From positions 248,001 to 312,000 of the forward strand of contig JAKZZE010000030.1 of the NCBI GenBank assembly GCA_024220505.1: 64,000 bases of DNA, in the 5' to 3' direction. Positions 47,401 to 60,581 of the stretch are shown here, piece by piece (within the stretch, counting starts at the first letter, position 1; every line of letters begins with the position of its first letter). Under the pieces are notes generated by a model. The model was not told where the DNA came from and did no database searches. It was given only the letters and a program-made list of their open reading frames with translations. The translations under genes were made by a program, and so were the position numbers. Origin of the DNA: Rhizopus arrhizus (Eukaryota; Mucoromycota; Mucoromycetes; Mucorales; Rhizopodaceae).

Positions 47401-48364
47401 ACTAAAGGTGAATGATAAAGAGATACTGTGCCATGAAGTCATCTTACGCCAGCGGTGCGTTTTTTTCAAGCATTTACTCTCTCCTCAATCCACCTGGGTA
47501 GCACAAAGAAGAGAGCAGCAAGATGAGATGATTGAAGTCGATTTAGAGCACATGTCAAGTGAAGTTGCAGAAACTATAGTTCAATACTTTTATCTGGATA
47601 AAAGCTCATCCTCATTGTTTGATCGTATTGAAAAGGGTACTGAAGAAGCCATGCTCCATTTCTTGCTCGATCTCTTGTGTGAAGCCGATGCACTTTTGCT
47701 TAATAGATTGAAATTGATTGTAGAAAATGCTATTGTTCAATTTATCAAACTTCGAACTGCATCCACGATTTTGGAGCATGCTGATGTGTATTGGGCTAAT
47801 AGTTTGAAAAATACTTGTTTATCGTTTGTGAGGGCTAATTTATCTGCTTTCTTATCTTCAAGGTATACAAACTTCAAAAAAAAAGAATGATTCTTCTTAC
47901 CTTTTTCTTGTAGAATGCTGGATCATTTACCTGTTTCTTTGATATTAGAGCTAGAAGAGCATGTACGTCAATCACAGTCGAAGGAAATTCCATTAGTTCC
48001 TAGGGGCAATTTCAATAGCACTAATGTTGTAGATACCGCCGAAATCGAGGATGATGAGTTCTCGACATCTTTGTATGCCTTGAGTCGAGGAGACGGTAGT
48101 AGCGCTGGCGCTTTTACAGAACTCTTGGTTACTTTATATCCCGAAAAGTCTTCTTCCGCGATAGAGCTAGAAATTAAGAAAGAGAAAGAGCCTGATGAGT
48201 TAACTGACAAATCACCTGCAAAAACAAAGAAAAGCGTACGCATACCTCTACATGAGCTGGTCGAGAGCGCTGCACAACCCGTTACTCCCTCTTATAACTG
48301 GGTATCTAGTACCGAAAATGTTCTAGGGTAAATTTTGACTTTTTGTCTTGTATACATTAACCAC

Positions 48365-48400
<36 letters not shown>

Positions 48401-49140
48401 AGAAGCAAGCCTTCTTTACGAGATATCTTAGAAGAAGAACATCAAACTATAGATGCAACATCTAAGTCACCAAAGGTTTGTCATAAAAATAAAAGTAACG
48501 CCCTCTTTATGCTCACACCACATATTCTTAGTCTACCGCACTTAAAAAGGTTTCACAGAAAGAGAGAAAAAAACTAAATTTACAACTGCAAGAACCATCA
48601 TCATCTCAAGCAGCTAAACCTGTATGGGGTAAAATTTCCCCAGCACCAGCAAAGCCATTCCGAAAAACAATGGCTGAAGATGAACAGCAAATGATTGTAG
48701 ATAAAAAAGGAAAGAAAATGTAAGTTGATCTTTACAGGAGAATAGACTTATTCTTACGAAATATGTTTATTAGATATGTCTCTGAAGAAGAGTTATTGAG
48801 TACACCAAGAGAAACAAAGCCTATAGTGAAAGAAAAAGAAATTATATACAATCCTGTGGAAAGCATTAGTTCAACATTTCAATTGACGCCTATACGTCGA
48901 CAAGTCAAGGGCTCTTCTAATCAACCTGGTTCATCGTCTGCAGTTCAATCATTTCAAACGATTCAAAAGCAACAATTAGAAGATCATTGGTTAAAGAATG
49001 CTAGACCTAAAAAGAATTTATTACGAATTCAAAAAGAAGAACAAGCGATTGCCGGACTAGAACAATATTATATTCAAACGCTGAATGTTATGAGCGGTGA
49101 ATGGTGTCATGTACAGAGAGTGACGAGCAGTCGTAAATAA
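44448..49140 (+). CDS. Ankyrin-RCC1-BTB protein (sex-locus-linked btbA type, IBtk-like)
   Basis: Ten exons: 44448-45010, 45064-45136, 45201-45765, 45837-46105, 46169-46242, 46300-47862, 47914-48327, 48403-48475, 48532-48719, 48774-49140; about 1382 residues if the first ATG is right (a further intron before 44627 is possible). Order: ankyrin repeats (GRTALHVAASWNRVEIAQLL, GWTALHR), RCC1 repeats (DVYTWGQNTNYVLGH, VCGFGRGGRLGLG, SFGSNEFGQLG, FGLNQGQLG), two BTB/POZ domains (DTVFVIGNRHVYCHSSILACR; NIVLKVNDKEILCHEVILRQ) and a conserved tail (LRIQKEEQAIAGLEQYY). This is the architecture of inhibitor of Bruton kinase homologues, likely Cullin-3 adaptors. A gene of this type has been reported beside the Rhizopus sex locus. 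The intron at 46243-46299 has a weak acceptor. Confidence 0.88.
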
Positions 49141-49429
49141 ACGTAACTTATTCTTGCTTCTCTTCAATCATTTTCTTATTTAAAAATAAAACTAGCAACA
49201 TATTATGTATTGATCAAGTTTAGATGTTCACGCTATCCTCAAGAGAAAAGACAAATCCAGAAAATTGGCAACATTTTTTTTTTTTTTGATTGACATAATG
49301 TTTTGTTGTCAATTCCTATCTAACTCTGTAAATAAATGAAATATAAAAGTGTATATTCCCCTCCCTTTTTTTTTTCTTTTTCATTATTGTTTCGTCTTCA
49401 AGTCATATTATAATGACTACTTCTTATTA
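49141..49429. other. Intergenic DNA, no gene seen
   Basis: T-rich spacer after the BTB gene. Confidence 0.5.
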
Positions 49430-49755
49430 GACTGGTAGATGCCTAAATATTGTTACTTCTAACTCCACTTCCTCCATCATTTTCTCCCTCTCCCGTGGAA
49501 CATGGGCAGCGTTTAAAACGACGTCTGTGTTTGCTGCCCGTGCCTTTGGCAAGATCCTTTGGGCCGTTGTTCGCTGTGTGGGCGAGATCTCCTGGTTCGC
49601 CGGCAAGAGGACGGTGGGTTGCCTGATGGACATCACGTCCATCCTGAGGGCTGAAGCCAAAAAGTCCATCCGTGGCTAAAACCACCCGCCGTCTGTTCCT
49701 CGTCTGTCTCTCTCTCTTGGCGCGCCCCAAGGTGACCTTCTTGAAGACCATTTAG
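49430..49755. other. GC-rich ORF-bearing segment, coding strand unresolved
   Basis: A distinctly GC-richer block in AT-rich surroundings, open for 102 residues on the minus strand (49443-49751, basic, Arg-rich), 80 residues in a second minus frame, and on the plus strand for about 75 residues up to 49677 (FSLSRGTWAAFKTTSVFAAR, GKILWAVVRCVGEISWFAGK), with a further plus frame continuing to 49755. The plus frame looks more protein-like (hydrophobic/amphipathic, four Trp) but I find no clean start. 49756-50112 holds nothing I recognise. Confidence 0.35.
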
Positions 49756-50112
49756 GCCAGAGTCTTTTGAAATACATGCCAAAGACAACGGTGTTCATGA
49801 TTCAAAATAAAAATGGAAAGACCTGGTTTCTAAAATTCAGTGTCTGAGCGAAGGGGAAAAAAAGACTCTTTAAAATAACTTTTTAATAAAATTATGAAAA
49901 AAAAGAAAGTTTGAAACAAGTAGTTGTATTTTGATAAGTCGTACATCTGAAGTTTGGTTTATACGCAACTTTAAAAACCATGCTTCATGATGCCATGTTT
50001 AATTGCCCTCTCTGAATAATACATACATGTGCATTCGTATCACTGAAATACATTAACTTTTCTTACTAGATCTCTAAAAGTTTTTTTTTATATACCAATA
50101 AATAGGGTTTGT

Positions 50113-50916
50113 TTATTCATAATCATATCTTTTATTGGAACGCATCACTGGATAACGATGCACACAGGCTCGGTGTGAATCATACACATCCAAATAAGAG
50201 AGACGATGGCTTGTACGCTCAGGTCTTTTTGCTCTGAGCCCCTGAGACGCAGCCAGAGGACGACGTCCGGCAAGAGAAGCCTCTGGGTGGGATACGCTAG
50301 ACGACCTTTTCTCTTTGACCGTGTGCTTCAAGAGAAGGGTCAACTGCCTCTGGGTATCGATCAAGGCTTCCATCACCTCCCTTTTGCTGTCCAGCAAGGC
50401 GCGTTCCATGCGCTGTCGCTCGGCCATCTCCTTCGCTCGCTGTCTTTCCATCCAAACGATCCTTGCCTGCAGCTGCCTTCGGTCGTCTGTGTTCACAGCC
50501 GGGCTGTTTTGCTTGGGGCTTGGCTCGCTAAGGGCTGGACTGGACCGTGGATAGGCTTGCTCTGTACTGTCCAAGTCTGCCAGTGACGCACGGGCAGAGT
50601 GGTACGTTCTAACGGACTCACTGTCATCGCTATCGATCGCAGGCGTCGGGCTTTTCTTTTCAAAAGATCGCGCTGTTTGCCCACGGTGCAGACGAGGATC
50701 ATGCACAGACGAAGAGAAAGGCAAGCGATCGACTTCGGTCTTTTCCTCCGGTCTATCCCAGATCTCTTTCATGAACCTCCTTGGCTTAGGCATCGCCAAC
50801 CTGGGTTCCATTCGATCTGGCTGAATGGGTGGTTTTCGATTGACAGCGGGCAGATCAAAGAAAGGTTCACACAGACTGCTCTTTGATTTCTTTTTAAACA
50901 ATTTCATAAAAGACAA
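50113..50916 (-). CDS. Coiled-coil, low-complexity protein of unknown function
   Basis: 267 residues, single exon, GC-richer than its surroundings. Starts MSFMKLFKKKSKSS (basic N-terminus that could bind membranes or be a localisation signal). The middle is Ser/Pro-rich (SSPALSEPSPKQNS). Residues about 150-195 form a long charged helix (RRQLQARIVWMERQRAKEMA, ERQRMERALLDSKREVMEAL) likely to be a coiled coil. The C-terminus is basic. No family recognised. No signal peptide or transmembrane segment. Confidence 0.65.
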   Translation of the reverse strand: MSFMKLFKKKSKSSLCEPFFDLPAVNRKPPIQPDRMEPRLAMPKPRRFMKEIWDRPEEKTEVDRLPFSSSVHDPRLHRGQTARSFEKKSPTPAIDSDDSESVRTYHSARASLADLDSTEQAYPRSSPALSEPSPKQNSPAVNTDDRRQLQARIVWMERQRAKEMAERQRMERALLDSKREVMEALIDTQRQLTLLLKHTVKEKRSSSVSHPEASLAGRRPLAASQGLRAKRPERTSHRLSYLDVYDSHRACVHRYPVMRSNKRYDYE

Positions 50917-51025
50917 TGAAAAAAAAATAAATAAAAAAAGGGAGTTGAATGCAATATAAAGGAATTTCTATACATGGAAACTGGTGTCAATACACACCCA
51001 ATTTTTTTTTTCCAAAATAATTTAT

Positions 51026-52725
<1,700 letters not shown>

Positions 52726-53015
52726 TGTGAGTGGTTGGGAAAGAAAAAAAAAAAAAAAATAGAACCCTTTCCCATTCTACCACTTTCAAAACCGGGGTAG
52801 ATTTATTCACCAATCAGATAAGTAGACAACCCAGGGGCAACTCAAAGTCACAGCATCAGACGCTGATTGAAAAAAAAAAAAGAGATTTGTCAAAAAATGA
52901 ACGTGCGACTGGATGGGGGGTTGTATGAAAGTTGTATTTCATTCACTTTTATTCAAATTGACCTTGTTTAGAAAAGATCAAAAAAAGGGGGGGAAGTTTA
53001 TTTACACAATGATGG

Positions 53016-53780
53016 TTACTCTTGTCTTTTTCTATAAGCAATGATATCCTTGATTGTAATCATTTTTATATTGTGTTTCTTTGCAAATTCAAAACAATCA
53101 TCTCTTCTTGCCATCGTTCCTTGTTCATCATCATTGACTATTTCACCAATACATGCAACTGGATAAATACCAGCCAATTGACAGAGATCCACTGCTGCTT
53201 CTGTATGACCGAATCGTTTAAAGGTACCACCGGGAACAGAACGAAGAGGAAGTATATGACCTGGACGCATGAAATCTTCAGGTCGACTGCTTGCATCCGC
53301 CAATTTACGTGCAGTCAAGGCACGATCGTGAGCAGAGATACCTGTTGTTGTTCCATGAGCATAATCACAGGAGATGGTATAAGCTGTTCTCATCAGTTCC
53401 GTATTCTTTTCAACCATCAAAGGTAATTCTAATTCATCTAAACGTTCTTTGGTGGTTGGAGCACAAATATATCCACTTGTACACATTTTAATTTTTTTTT
53501 TTTCATATTTGAACCCATCTTTTTTTTTTCAGTGATTACCTTGAATGACGAATTAAAAAGGCCATTTGTTCTGTAGTGATCTTTTGTGCTGCAATAATCA
53601 AATCACCTTCATTTTCTCGGTCTTCATTATCCATCACAATAATAAACTTATTGGCAGCTATTTAAAAAAGTAATTAGTTTTTATTTTATTCTTTCTTTTT
53701 TTTATTTTACCAAAATCTTTTATTGCTTCTTCTACTGAATCAAATTCATATTCAAATGCTTTTGTCTCACTATCCACCAT
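53016..53780 (-). CDS. RIB3: 3,4-dihydroxy-2-butanone 4-phosphate synthase (riboflavin synthesis)
   Basis: Converts ribulose 5-phosphate to dihydroxybutanone phosphate and formate, the four-carbon branch of riboflavin synthesis. Exons 53016-53475, 53540-53657, 53711-53780; 215 residues, the usual length for fungal monofunctional enzymes. Seen: [14 protein letters not shown] (metal and substrate-binding acidic loop), LIRHSSGYICAP across the second splice, [46 protein letters not shown] and the end [20 protein letters not shown]. No GTP cyclohydrolase II domain is fused. Cytosolic by lack of a presequence. Confidence 0.95.
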
Positions 53781-55740
53781 ATTTTAAAGAAAACTTTTTT
53801 TTTTTCAAAAAAAGGAAAAAAAAGAGTCTGTCATCTTTTTTTCATGTATGAATTTATTTGACGGGGCTCTGTTGTTGGTGCGGGGTTTACAAGTGGATTA
53901 CTAAGGATAGGTAATGAGCTGTCATAATTCGTTACAAATCAAAATATCAATTTTTTTTATGCATTTTTTGAATGTGAAATAATTTAGAGTAAAATTGATA
54001 TTGCAAAAAAAAAAAAAATGCATATGTCAATAATGAATCTATTAGTCATCCTTTATTATTATTTATATGCAACCACCTTTTGGTATTCAAATAAAAGTTA
54101 TTTCAAAAACAATTGAACTTGACAATTATTTTTTATAAACAAGCTTCAATTTGCAACAATATGCATCCTTTTCTTTAAACCATAGAATGAAGGTACGTGT
54201 ATTGCGATTACGTGAAAAAGAAGAATAACACGCTTTGAAAACACCTTTCACTTTTTGACAAATAAACCATCCAATCAACATGATCAAGTTGCTGGTTAAA
54301 CCAATACTCTTTAATCTACTGCTGTCTGTAATCATTCTTGCAGAAACCTAGACAGGCTAAACCTATTCTAAACATTTACACTTTCACATGTTTTTTTTTC
54401 TTCCATCCAGCAAATCAATTGATCTTCTTCTCTACATCATCTTGTTGAAATTCAGTCCATGTTTTCATCTACTGTTTACTAAACGTCGCGTTAGAAATCA
54501 AGACAAATCAACATTTATTTTTTTAAAATCATCCCTTTTTTGGTCAGTGAGACTATTCTCTGTAAAAAGAAGTCATGGTTGAACAAAACGCTTCACTGTA
54601 ACATAAAATCTGTCCTCCTTTTCCCACACCCAACAAGTCACGATGGCCACCATCAAACAGCAAAGCCTGTGTTCTTTTTTTGTTTTTTGCTATAATCACG
54701 TGGAGATGCATTCAACTGATACCAAAACCTGCTATCCTTCGACCATTCTATTTTGTGGGCTGAAAGAGCAAAATAAATCCTATTCGATCTTTGATGTCGC
54801 AAAAGGAGTCATCTATCCACGTACTGCACTAGACACAACATCACGTTTCATCCTTCTGCTTGTTGGCAAATCAAAGACAACAACATCGAGTCACTTAGCG
54901 CCAGAGAGCACACATGGTTCATTTTCCTTCTTATCGATCTCATACGTTCTGATATCCTATTGACAAAAACAAAGCACCAGAGAGGGTGTGTTTTTATGTA
55001 CTTTTAGACATCTTTGTCGGATTGAATAGGCATAATCATCTGTCAATCAAGCAAATTGCATGTAAATGGAATCTTGAAAGATTTCAAAACTAAAAATCAT
55101 CTTTATCGTCCCCATTCAATTTATATTCCATTCACTATTTTGCTTTACGGATGATTTTGCGTTTGAACTAGAAATACATGTCAACTCGTGTCATGTTTGA
55201 ATTCATCCCTGCAACCTGTCTTGTTTTTGGGTCTTGGATTTTTGTAAATCTGATGTCAAAAAAGTAAAAATATTATCTTTTCCCTCCCTCCCTCCTCAAA
55301 TCAAGTTCAAATTTATGCTGATGATAAATAGAGAAAAAGAATAGGTTTATGATCGGTGATAAGAAATTTACATTCAAGGCGATAGTTGTAGGATGGAGCT
55401 TTATTTAGGCTACAGTCTATCTTTTTGTACTATTGAGAAAGTCTAGAATGAAACACACCTACATGGGCTACAACCAACTTTCACCCATTCTGCATAATGT
55501 ATGCTTTTATCTTGGGTGATTCGTTCAGCAAGTGTTCATCTCTCTAATCCCTTACAAAAGATTCAAGAGGAAGAAATCGAGCAGTAAGGCCTTTAGCTTA
55601 TAGATAATACTGTATCGTTCACTATGTCGTTGTGTTTCCCATGTTCATGAAACACAAGTGTGGTTGAATCCCATTCTACGGTTTCTTTTTTTTGTTGTTG
55701 TTTTGTTGAGTTTGAATACTTTTGTAAAACTTGAAGAGAT
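53781..55740. other. Intergenic region with only weak ORFs
   Basis: A 69-residue minus ORF (54126-54335) with one hydrophobic segment (SNLIMLIGWFICQ) is the only candidate small protein; a 106-residue plus ORF at 54643-54963 has no protein-like character. Many T and A tracts. No RNA gene recognised. Confidence 0.4.
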
Positions 55741-55934
55741 TACGCCTTTATCCTTCTAAATTTGGAAATCTTCAAATAAAGTTGGCATCTTGATTACGGC
55801 AACCTTTTTCCAAGTAAGGAAGCCTTCTGACTGCGCAAATCTACGCAATTAATATAAATAGACACTCAGAAAAAAATAAAAAAAAATAAGAAAACTTGAA
55901 TAATTCAAAAAAAAAAGAAGAGATCAATTCAAAA

Positions 55935-57044
55935 ATGACAGACAGCAACACATTCACTGCATGGACTAGCATTGGCAAAGATAAACCACTGGTTGAAATG
56001 AAACACACACTGAGGCCTTGGGATGAAGACAGTGTCGAGATACAGATCACACACTGTGGTATTTGTGGAAGTGATATTCATACGATAGGTAACCAACCCC
56101 CATTCGATCCTTTCAAAAGAAAGCCGGGGAGACATCTCACATTTATTTTAGATTCCGGATGGCATCCTACGGATTATCCCTGTGTTCCAGGACATGAAAT
56201 CACGGGTGTGGTGACCCAAGTCGGCAAGAACGTCAGCCGGCTCAAGGTAGGCGATCGAGCCGGTCTGGGTCCGCTCTGCTGCTCTTGCAAACAATGCACG
56301 TATTGTGCTCAAGGAGAAGAAAACGTGTGTGAAAAGGGTGTCATCCTGACCTACAATGATCACTGGCCGACGGGTGAGAAAACCTATGGAGGCTACGCTG
56401 ACAAGTGGCGTGGGGATCAAGCGTTTGTCTGCAAGATTCCGGACAACATGACCAATGAAAACGCGGCCACTTTTCTCTGCGGGGGTATCACGACCTATGC
56501 TCCCCTGAAGCGCTTCCACGTTCGTCCTGGGTCTGTCGTCGGGGTCTTGGGTATCGGTGGCCTGGGCCATTTTGGTGTGCTGTTTTCAAAAGCCATGGGC
56601 GCGACCGTCATCGGTCTGTCCTCGAGCGAAAGGAAGCGTGAGGTGGCTGCTGAACTCGGTTGTGATGATTATGTGGTCACGAGTGACACGGAAGCAATGA
56701 ATAAATACACCAATAAGCTGACACATATCCTCTGTACTGGCGTAGGCGAGGACTTTACTTGGGAACCTTACTTTAAGATCATGAAACCAAACGCTGTCTT
56801 TATCAACGTCAATGCTCCCGAGTTCACATATCCACCGGTGCCTTTGATGATGCTCATGTTCAAGCAAGTCACTATCAGTGGATCTCTTGCAGGTTCTCCT
56901 GCAGATGCTGAAGACATGCTCCAGCTTGCTGCTGACAAAAATCTTCGCGCTTGGTATAAAAAGTATCCTATGAAGGATGTCAATAAGGCAATTGAAGATT
57001 TCAGAGCTGGACAGGCTAGATTTAGATTTGTATTGGAAAACTAA
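55935..57044 (+). CDS. Zinc-dependent alcohol dehydrogenase (CAD/ADH6 type), left copy
   Basis: NADP-type medium-chain dehydrogenase of the cinnamyl-alcohol dehydrogenase/ADH6 group, reducing aldehydes to alcohols. Exons 55935-56088 and 56152-57044, 348 residues. The 63-nt intron stays in frame, but removing it joins CGICGSDIHTI to DSGWHPTDYP, the normal family spacing. Seen: catalytic zinc ligands Cys (CGICGSD) and His-Glu (PGHEITGV), structural-zinc cysteines in GPLCCSCKQCTYCAQGEENV, cofactor fold GVLGIGGLGHFGVLFSKAMG with GLSSSERK after the second strand. Start at MTDSNTF because the upstream ORF extension is poly-Lys from an A tract. Identical neighbour copy in inverted orientation at 61422-62531 differs by one residue. 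Confidence 0.93.
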   Translation: MTDSNTFTAWTSIGKDKPLVEMKHTLRPWDEDSVEIQITHCGICGSDIHTIGNQPPFDPFKRKPGRHLTFILDSGWHPTDYPCVPGHEITGVVTQVGKNVSRLKVGDRAGLGPLCCSCKQCTYCAQGEENVCEKGVILTYNDHWPTGEKTYGGYADKWRGDQAFVCKIPDNMTNENAATFLCGGITTYAPLKRFHVRPGSVVGVLGIGGLGHFGVLFSKAMGATVIGLSSSERKREVAAELGCDDYVVTSDTEAMNKYTNKLTHILCTGVGEDFTWEPYFKIMKPNAVFINVNAPEFTYPPVPLMMLMFKQVTISGSLAGSPADAEDMLQLAADKNLRAWYKKYPMKDVNKAIEDFRAGQARFRFVLEN

Positions 57045-57104
57045 AAATTAATTTATAAACAATAAAACTCTTGTGAAACCGATCATAAATCAGTTTTAGC
57101 CTCT

Positions 57105-57136
57105 GTGTATATATATATATATATATGTGTGTGTGT
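57105..57136. repeat. TA/TG microsatellite in the dehydrogenase 3' flank
   Basis: (TA)n followed by (TG)n, about 32 bases. The counterpart in the right arm (about 61335-61362) is shorter, so the tract has drifted since the duplication. Confidence 0.85.
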
Positions 57137-57276
57137 GCAACCATTGTCCACTTTAGCATCAAGCGGAAGCGATAGTATATAAAAGTGGATGAAAGAATGC
57201 ATGTCATACAAAAGTTTGATATCACAAATATGCATGCACAAGAGTCTGTGGATACTATTCCAGTGGCTGTCGATTA

Positions 57277-57988
57277 CCTAATCCAGATGATTTGCCCGAG
57301 ACGTGTAGCGACACAAGGCATCGATGGAAAGAAAGATGATAAATCACATTTTCGTCTTTTTTATACATACTTTTTTCAAATCTCAAAGCCTTATAGTTCC
57401 CATCTACTGTCTTGGCGTATGTCGTTTACTATTCTCTTAATACAAGGACATTTCTTACTATGGAATTTGCTATATCCTTTTTTCTTTTTCTTTTTCTTTC
57501 TTTTTTTCTTTTTCATGCTCGAACTTTTCAGAATACTTGTTTTCCTCATAAACATATCTAAAGCGCAAAATGACAGAAGCAACGTCTTGAATTATGAAAT
57601 CTATGGACAGACTTTGCTCCAGTAGCCTTCCTTCTTGTACCTTGAAGCACCCTTTCAACCTGGTTACTGCTTCAATCTGTAAAGCTTGATAAAATACAGT
57701 GTTTGCAAGTACAGTAATTTGGCAACTTCCTTTATCTGCATATCAAAAGCACAATGAAAATACCTCATTTTCTTTATTATCAAAATAATATTTAAATAAA
57801 ATAACTTCTAAAGAGAACTCAGGCTCAAAAGCGTGATTAAAGCAACAAGATATAAAGAGCATGATGAGTTTAATACACCCCCTCCACTATTTTCACTCAC
57901 AGCATTAAACAAGACTACATTCTCAAACTGGTTTCTTGATGCTTTCTTTTTCATCTATAAATTTGATTAATAAAAAAAAAGCTTTAGT
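57277..57988. other. Spacer inside the palindrome loop, no gene seen
   Basis: Contains a TTTTTC-rich pyrimidine tract near 57475-57515; the 146-residue plus ORF across it is low-complexity and starts within the left arm. Confidence 0.5.
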
Positions 57989-59241
57989 TTAAAGGAATAC
58001 CTCTGCAAATCCAACTTGATGATTTTCCATATCAAATACTAAATAAATTGATCTCAACACAGAATCACCCAACATGATCCAACCTTTATTCTCCATCTTT
58101 TGGCTTGGCTGAGTTTTCATCCAGGGTGCAATACCAAATAAACAATGGTCGCCTTCTAAAGGGATCAGAAGGTCTCTCACAGGAACATTGAGCACAAGTC
58201 CTCTTTCTAGTAAGATTTGGAGACGATGTTCAGTCTGAGCGATGGCTTGGCAGTCACCAAGATAAGTTTGAGAAGCAGCATCAAAAAAGAGTTTGACATG
58301 GGGGGACAAGGCGCCTACTAGGTTGTCGACCAAAGCACGATCCATGTAGGTCAAGGTAGTACCTGTATCTAGAATAATGTCTCGCTCAAATGAACTGTTC
58401 ATGACTGTACTTCCATTTGGACCAGTAACCTGAATCCCTTGACCGCTCACCATCCAATATGTCTTATTCGCCTCACTTCCTCCTTCACCGACCGAGACAT
58501 AATGAATCGGGCCTTGGAATCTTTCTTTATTAACACCACCCAGCACAATCTCTCCAGCCCACCCTGGTTCATCCACAGAGCCCATACTGATCGCAAACAT
58601 CGGTCTGTCAATCAGGTGGCGGTCGATGAGCTGAAAGATAAAGGGAAGGTGTTGTGCATTGGAGGACAGGGAGGGGTAGCCCAAACCGAATATGCCGTTG
58701 GCCTTTTGATCTGTGTTGGCAAGATGAATGACATCCTGTGTGAAGCTGGCCATGCCAAACACTTGATTCGAGACATGTGCACCCTCCAAGTACACACTGT
58801 CTTGGCCATATTCACCACGTACGGAACCAACACCATAATTAATGCTAAATTCTTCTTGTGACACATTGCCTTGAAACGTATTTGATTTCTGTGGGTCAAA
58901 CCGCTTAAAAGGACACTGATGGACAGGACAGTGTACGGAAGGTACCCAAAGATCTGAACTAGAAGATAACGTGAATAGATAGAAATGATGGCAATCTTCC
59001 CTTACCTTCCTGTATCTAAAGCAACAGTAAAATTCTGTATGGGGTTTCCAATGCCAATTCTCACGAGGTACTGTGATCCTTCATCGTTATACATTTTGGC
59101 ATAATGTACAGATGACCTTTGATTTAATATTTTGTTCAACCTTCTACTTTTAGTTAATGACAACTGTATCACTTTTTGTCCTTGGATTTTCAAAACAAGC
59201 AAAATAAACAAGAACAAGGCAGTTAGTCTATAACAAGCCAT
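57989..59241 (-). CDS. Secreted pepsin-like aspartic protease
   Basis: Exons 57989-58958 and 59006-59241, 401 residues. Starting at MACYRLTALFLFILLVLKIQ (59241) gives a signal peptide of about 20-24 residues; an upstream in-frame extension to 59340 is unlikely. A short propeptide (SLTKSRRLNKILNQR) follows, then the two catalytic Asp sites VALDTGSSDLWVPS (completed across the intron) and DIILDTGTTLTYM, the flap region with INYGVGSVRGEYGQD, FGLGYPSLSS and the end LGDSVLRSIYLVFDMENHQVGFAE. CPVHQC after the first site may form a disulfide. Length and order are normal for fungal A1 proteases. No GPI signal. Confidence 0.93.
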
Positions 59242-60008
59242 TCGATTGAAAACAAAATGAAAGCGAAGAAAAAAAAATAGGGTTTCTATAACATGGGGAA
59301 TAAGATAATCTTTTTTTTTAAAAAAACCCCTTTCCTTCATTCAAACAAGATTTTTTATGCAAATGTGTCATATAACTGCTGAGTTTCCTGTTTTTGAATA
59401 GTAATTCCGGCAAAACAAAAAAATAGTGAATATGACGGCAATTTGTTCTTGATTAGGACTTTGTTATATGAAGAGCTTTTCCTTGACATTATGACTGAAA
59501 AAACCAAACATAGTGGGGATAAGGAATTGAAGGCTTGGGAGCTCACAGTGATTGTATTTGATTTGCTTTACTTCTCAGACAGTTATTGGTGCCACGCTTT
59601 TGCATCAAATCGCGGTTTCATTGAAACTCTTGTGTTCTCCTGATTTAGATACACTAGAGCAACAGCTGTACTTTTCAGTAAATTGTTTTATTAAAGCTAT
59701 GTCAGTTGACAAACATCTCTGTGATTATTTGTTCAGACACTTTCTCTTAACCAATTCATTTGTCCTTTACTGTTTAAAAAAAAATGGCCAAGCGTTTAGT
59801 GATCTTGGCTTTTTAAAAACTAATTCTTTACTTCAAAAATAATGCGTCTTAATTTAAAATTGGGACATCCACTATTCTAATTATACAAAAAAAAATCGTT
59901 CTGTGTAGATATATTTTCATGGTGTTTCTACATTAAAAGGGATGATGTAATCAATGTGATCGAGACAAGGGTGATTATAGGAATCATTCTTGCTGACTTA
60001 TTACTCGA
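59242..60008. other. Spacer, no gene seen
   Basis: AT-rich; overlapping plus ORFs of 66 and 96 residues near 59443-59842 show no family resemblance. Confidence 0.45.
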
Positions 60009-60404
60009 TTAATCTGCAAAGGTATTATTGGATGAAGTCACAGTGCCTCCTACACCTTTACTAGCCGCAAGACCAATACGGTTATTTCCTATATCAAACA
60101 CCATATAAGCTGATCGAAGCACAGAATCACCCACAAGGTATATATTGGATCCAATGGTTCCAGATCTACTCAGAGGAGCAATACCAAACATACACACGGA
60201 AGCCGTCGTGACATCTGTCGAGTCCATAGGGATCACCAACTGAGAGGCAGATATACTCAAAGTAACTGGGCTTGCATTTGTTGAACTTAACTGAGACATA
60301 CTTGACTCGAACCTGGCTGAACTGATGTATACAGAGCAATCAGCAATAAACACACTAGAGAAGAAATCCATCGAGTATCCATTCGAGCCAGCAAAAGCAG
60401 CCAT
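60009..60404 (-). pseudogene. C-terminal fragment of a second aspartic protease
   Basis: 131 residues ending with the A1 protease C-terminal block VCMFGIAPLSRSG, IYLVGDSVLRSAYMVFDIGN and NRIGLAA. Both catalytic Asp sites are missing. The preceding residues fit the last third of the fold (FIADCSVYISSARFESSMSQ). Upstream sequence changes to retrotransposon integrase, so the gene is 5'-truncated. The Ser/Thr tail (TVTSSNNTFAD) is Ser/Thr-rich. Related to, but diverged from, the intact protease 0.8 kb away. Confidence 0.75.
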
Positions 60405-60581
60405 GATCTCGATGGCTACAGTCGTGAGTGATTATATTCAATATGATTGCTTAGGCTGTTCATATTAAAGACGTAAGTGCAGAGGAAAGAGAGAGTGCGC
60501 TGTTCTGGTATACAATCGATAAAAATTCATAAAAATCTGCTGAGGGGAAAAAAGTAATGGGAAAAGATCATATTCAGCTCG

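Larger units (their letters stand above)
55741..57276 (+). repeat. Left arm of a 1.53-kb inverted duplication
   Basis: Matches the reverse complement of 61194-62728 across the whole alcohol dehydrogenase gene, its 5' flank (about 190 bases) and its 3' flank (about 230 bases). At least seven single-base differences can be inferred within the gene, plus length differences in the TA/TG microsatellite and A tracts. The arms are separated by 3.9 kb. Confidence 0.93.

Noticed and set aside
54643..54963. 106-residue plus ORF
   Set aside because: Low-complexity, Ser/Thr-rich, no start context, family or splice support.
56148..56570. 140-residue antisense ORF in both dehydrogenase copies (also 61896-62318)
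   Set aside because: Antisense shadow; it accumulates amino-acid changes between arms while the dehydrogenase frame does not.
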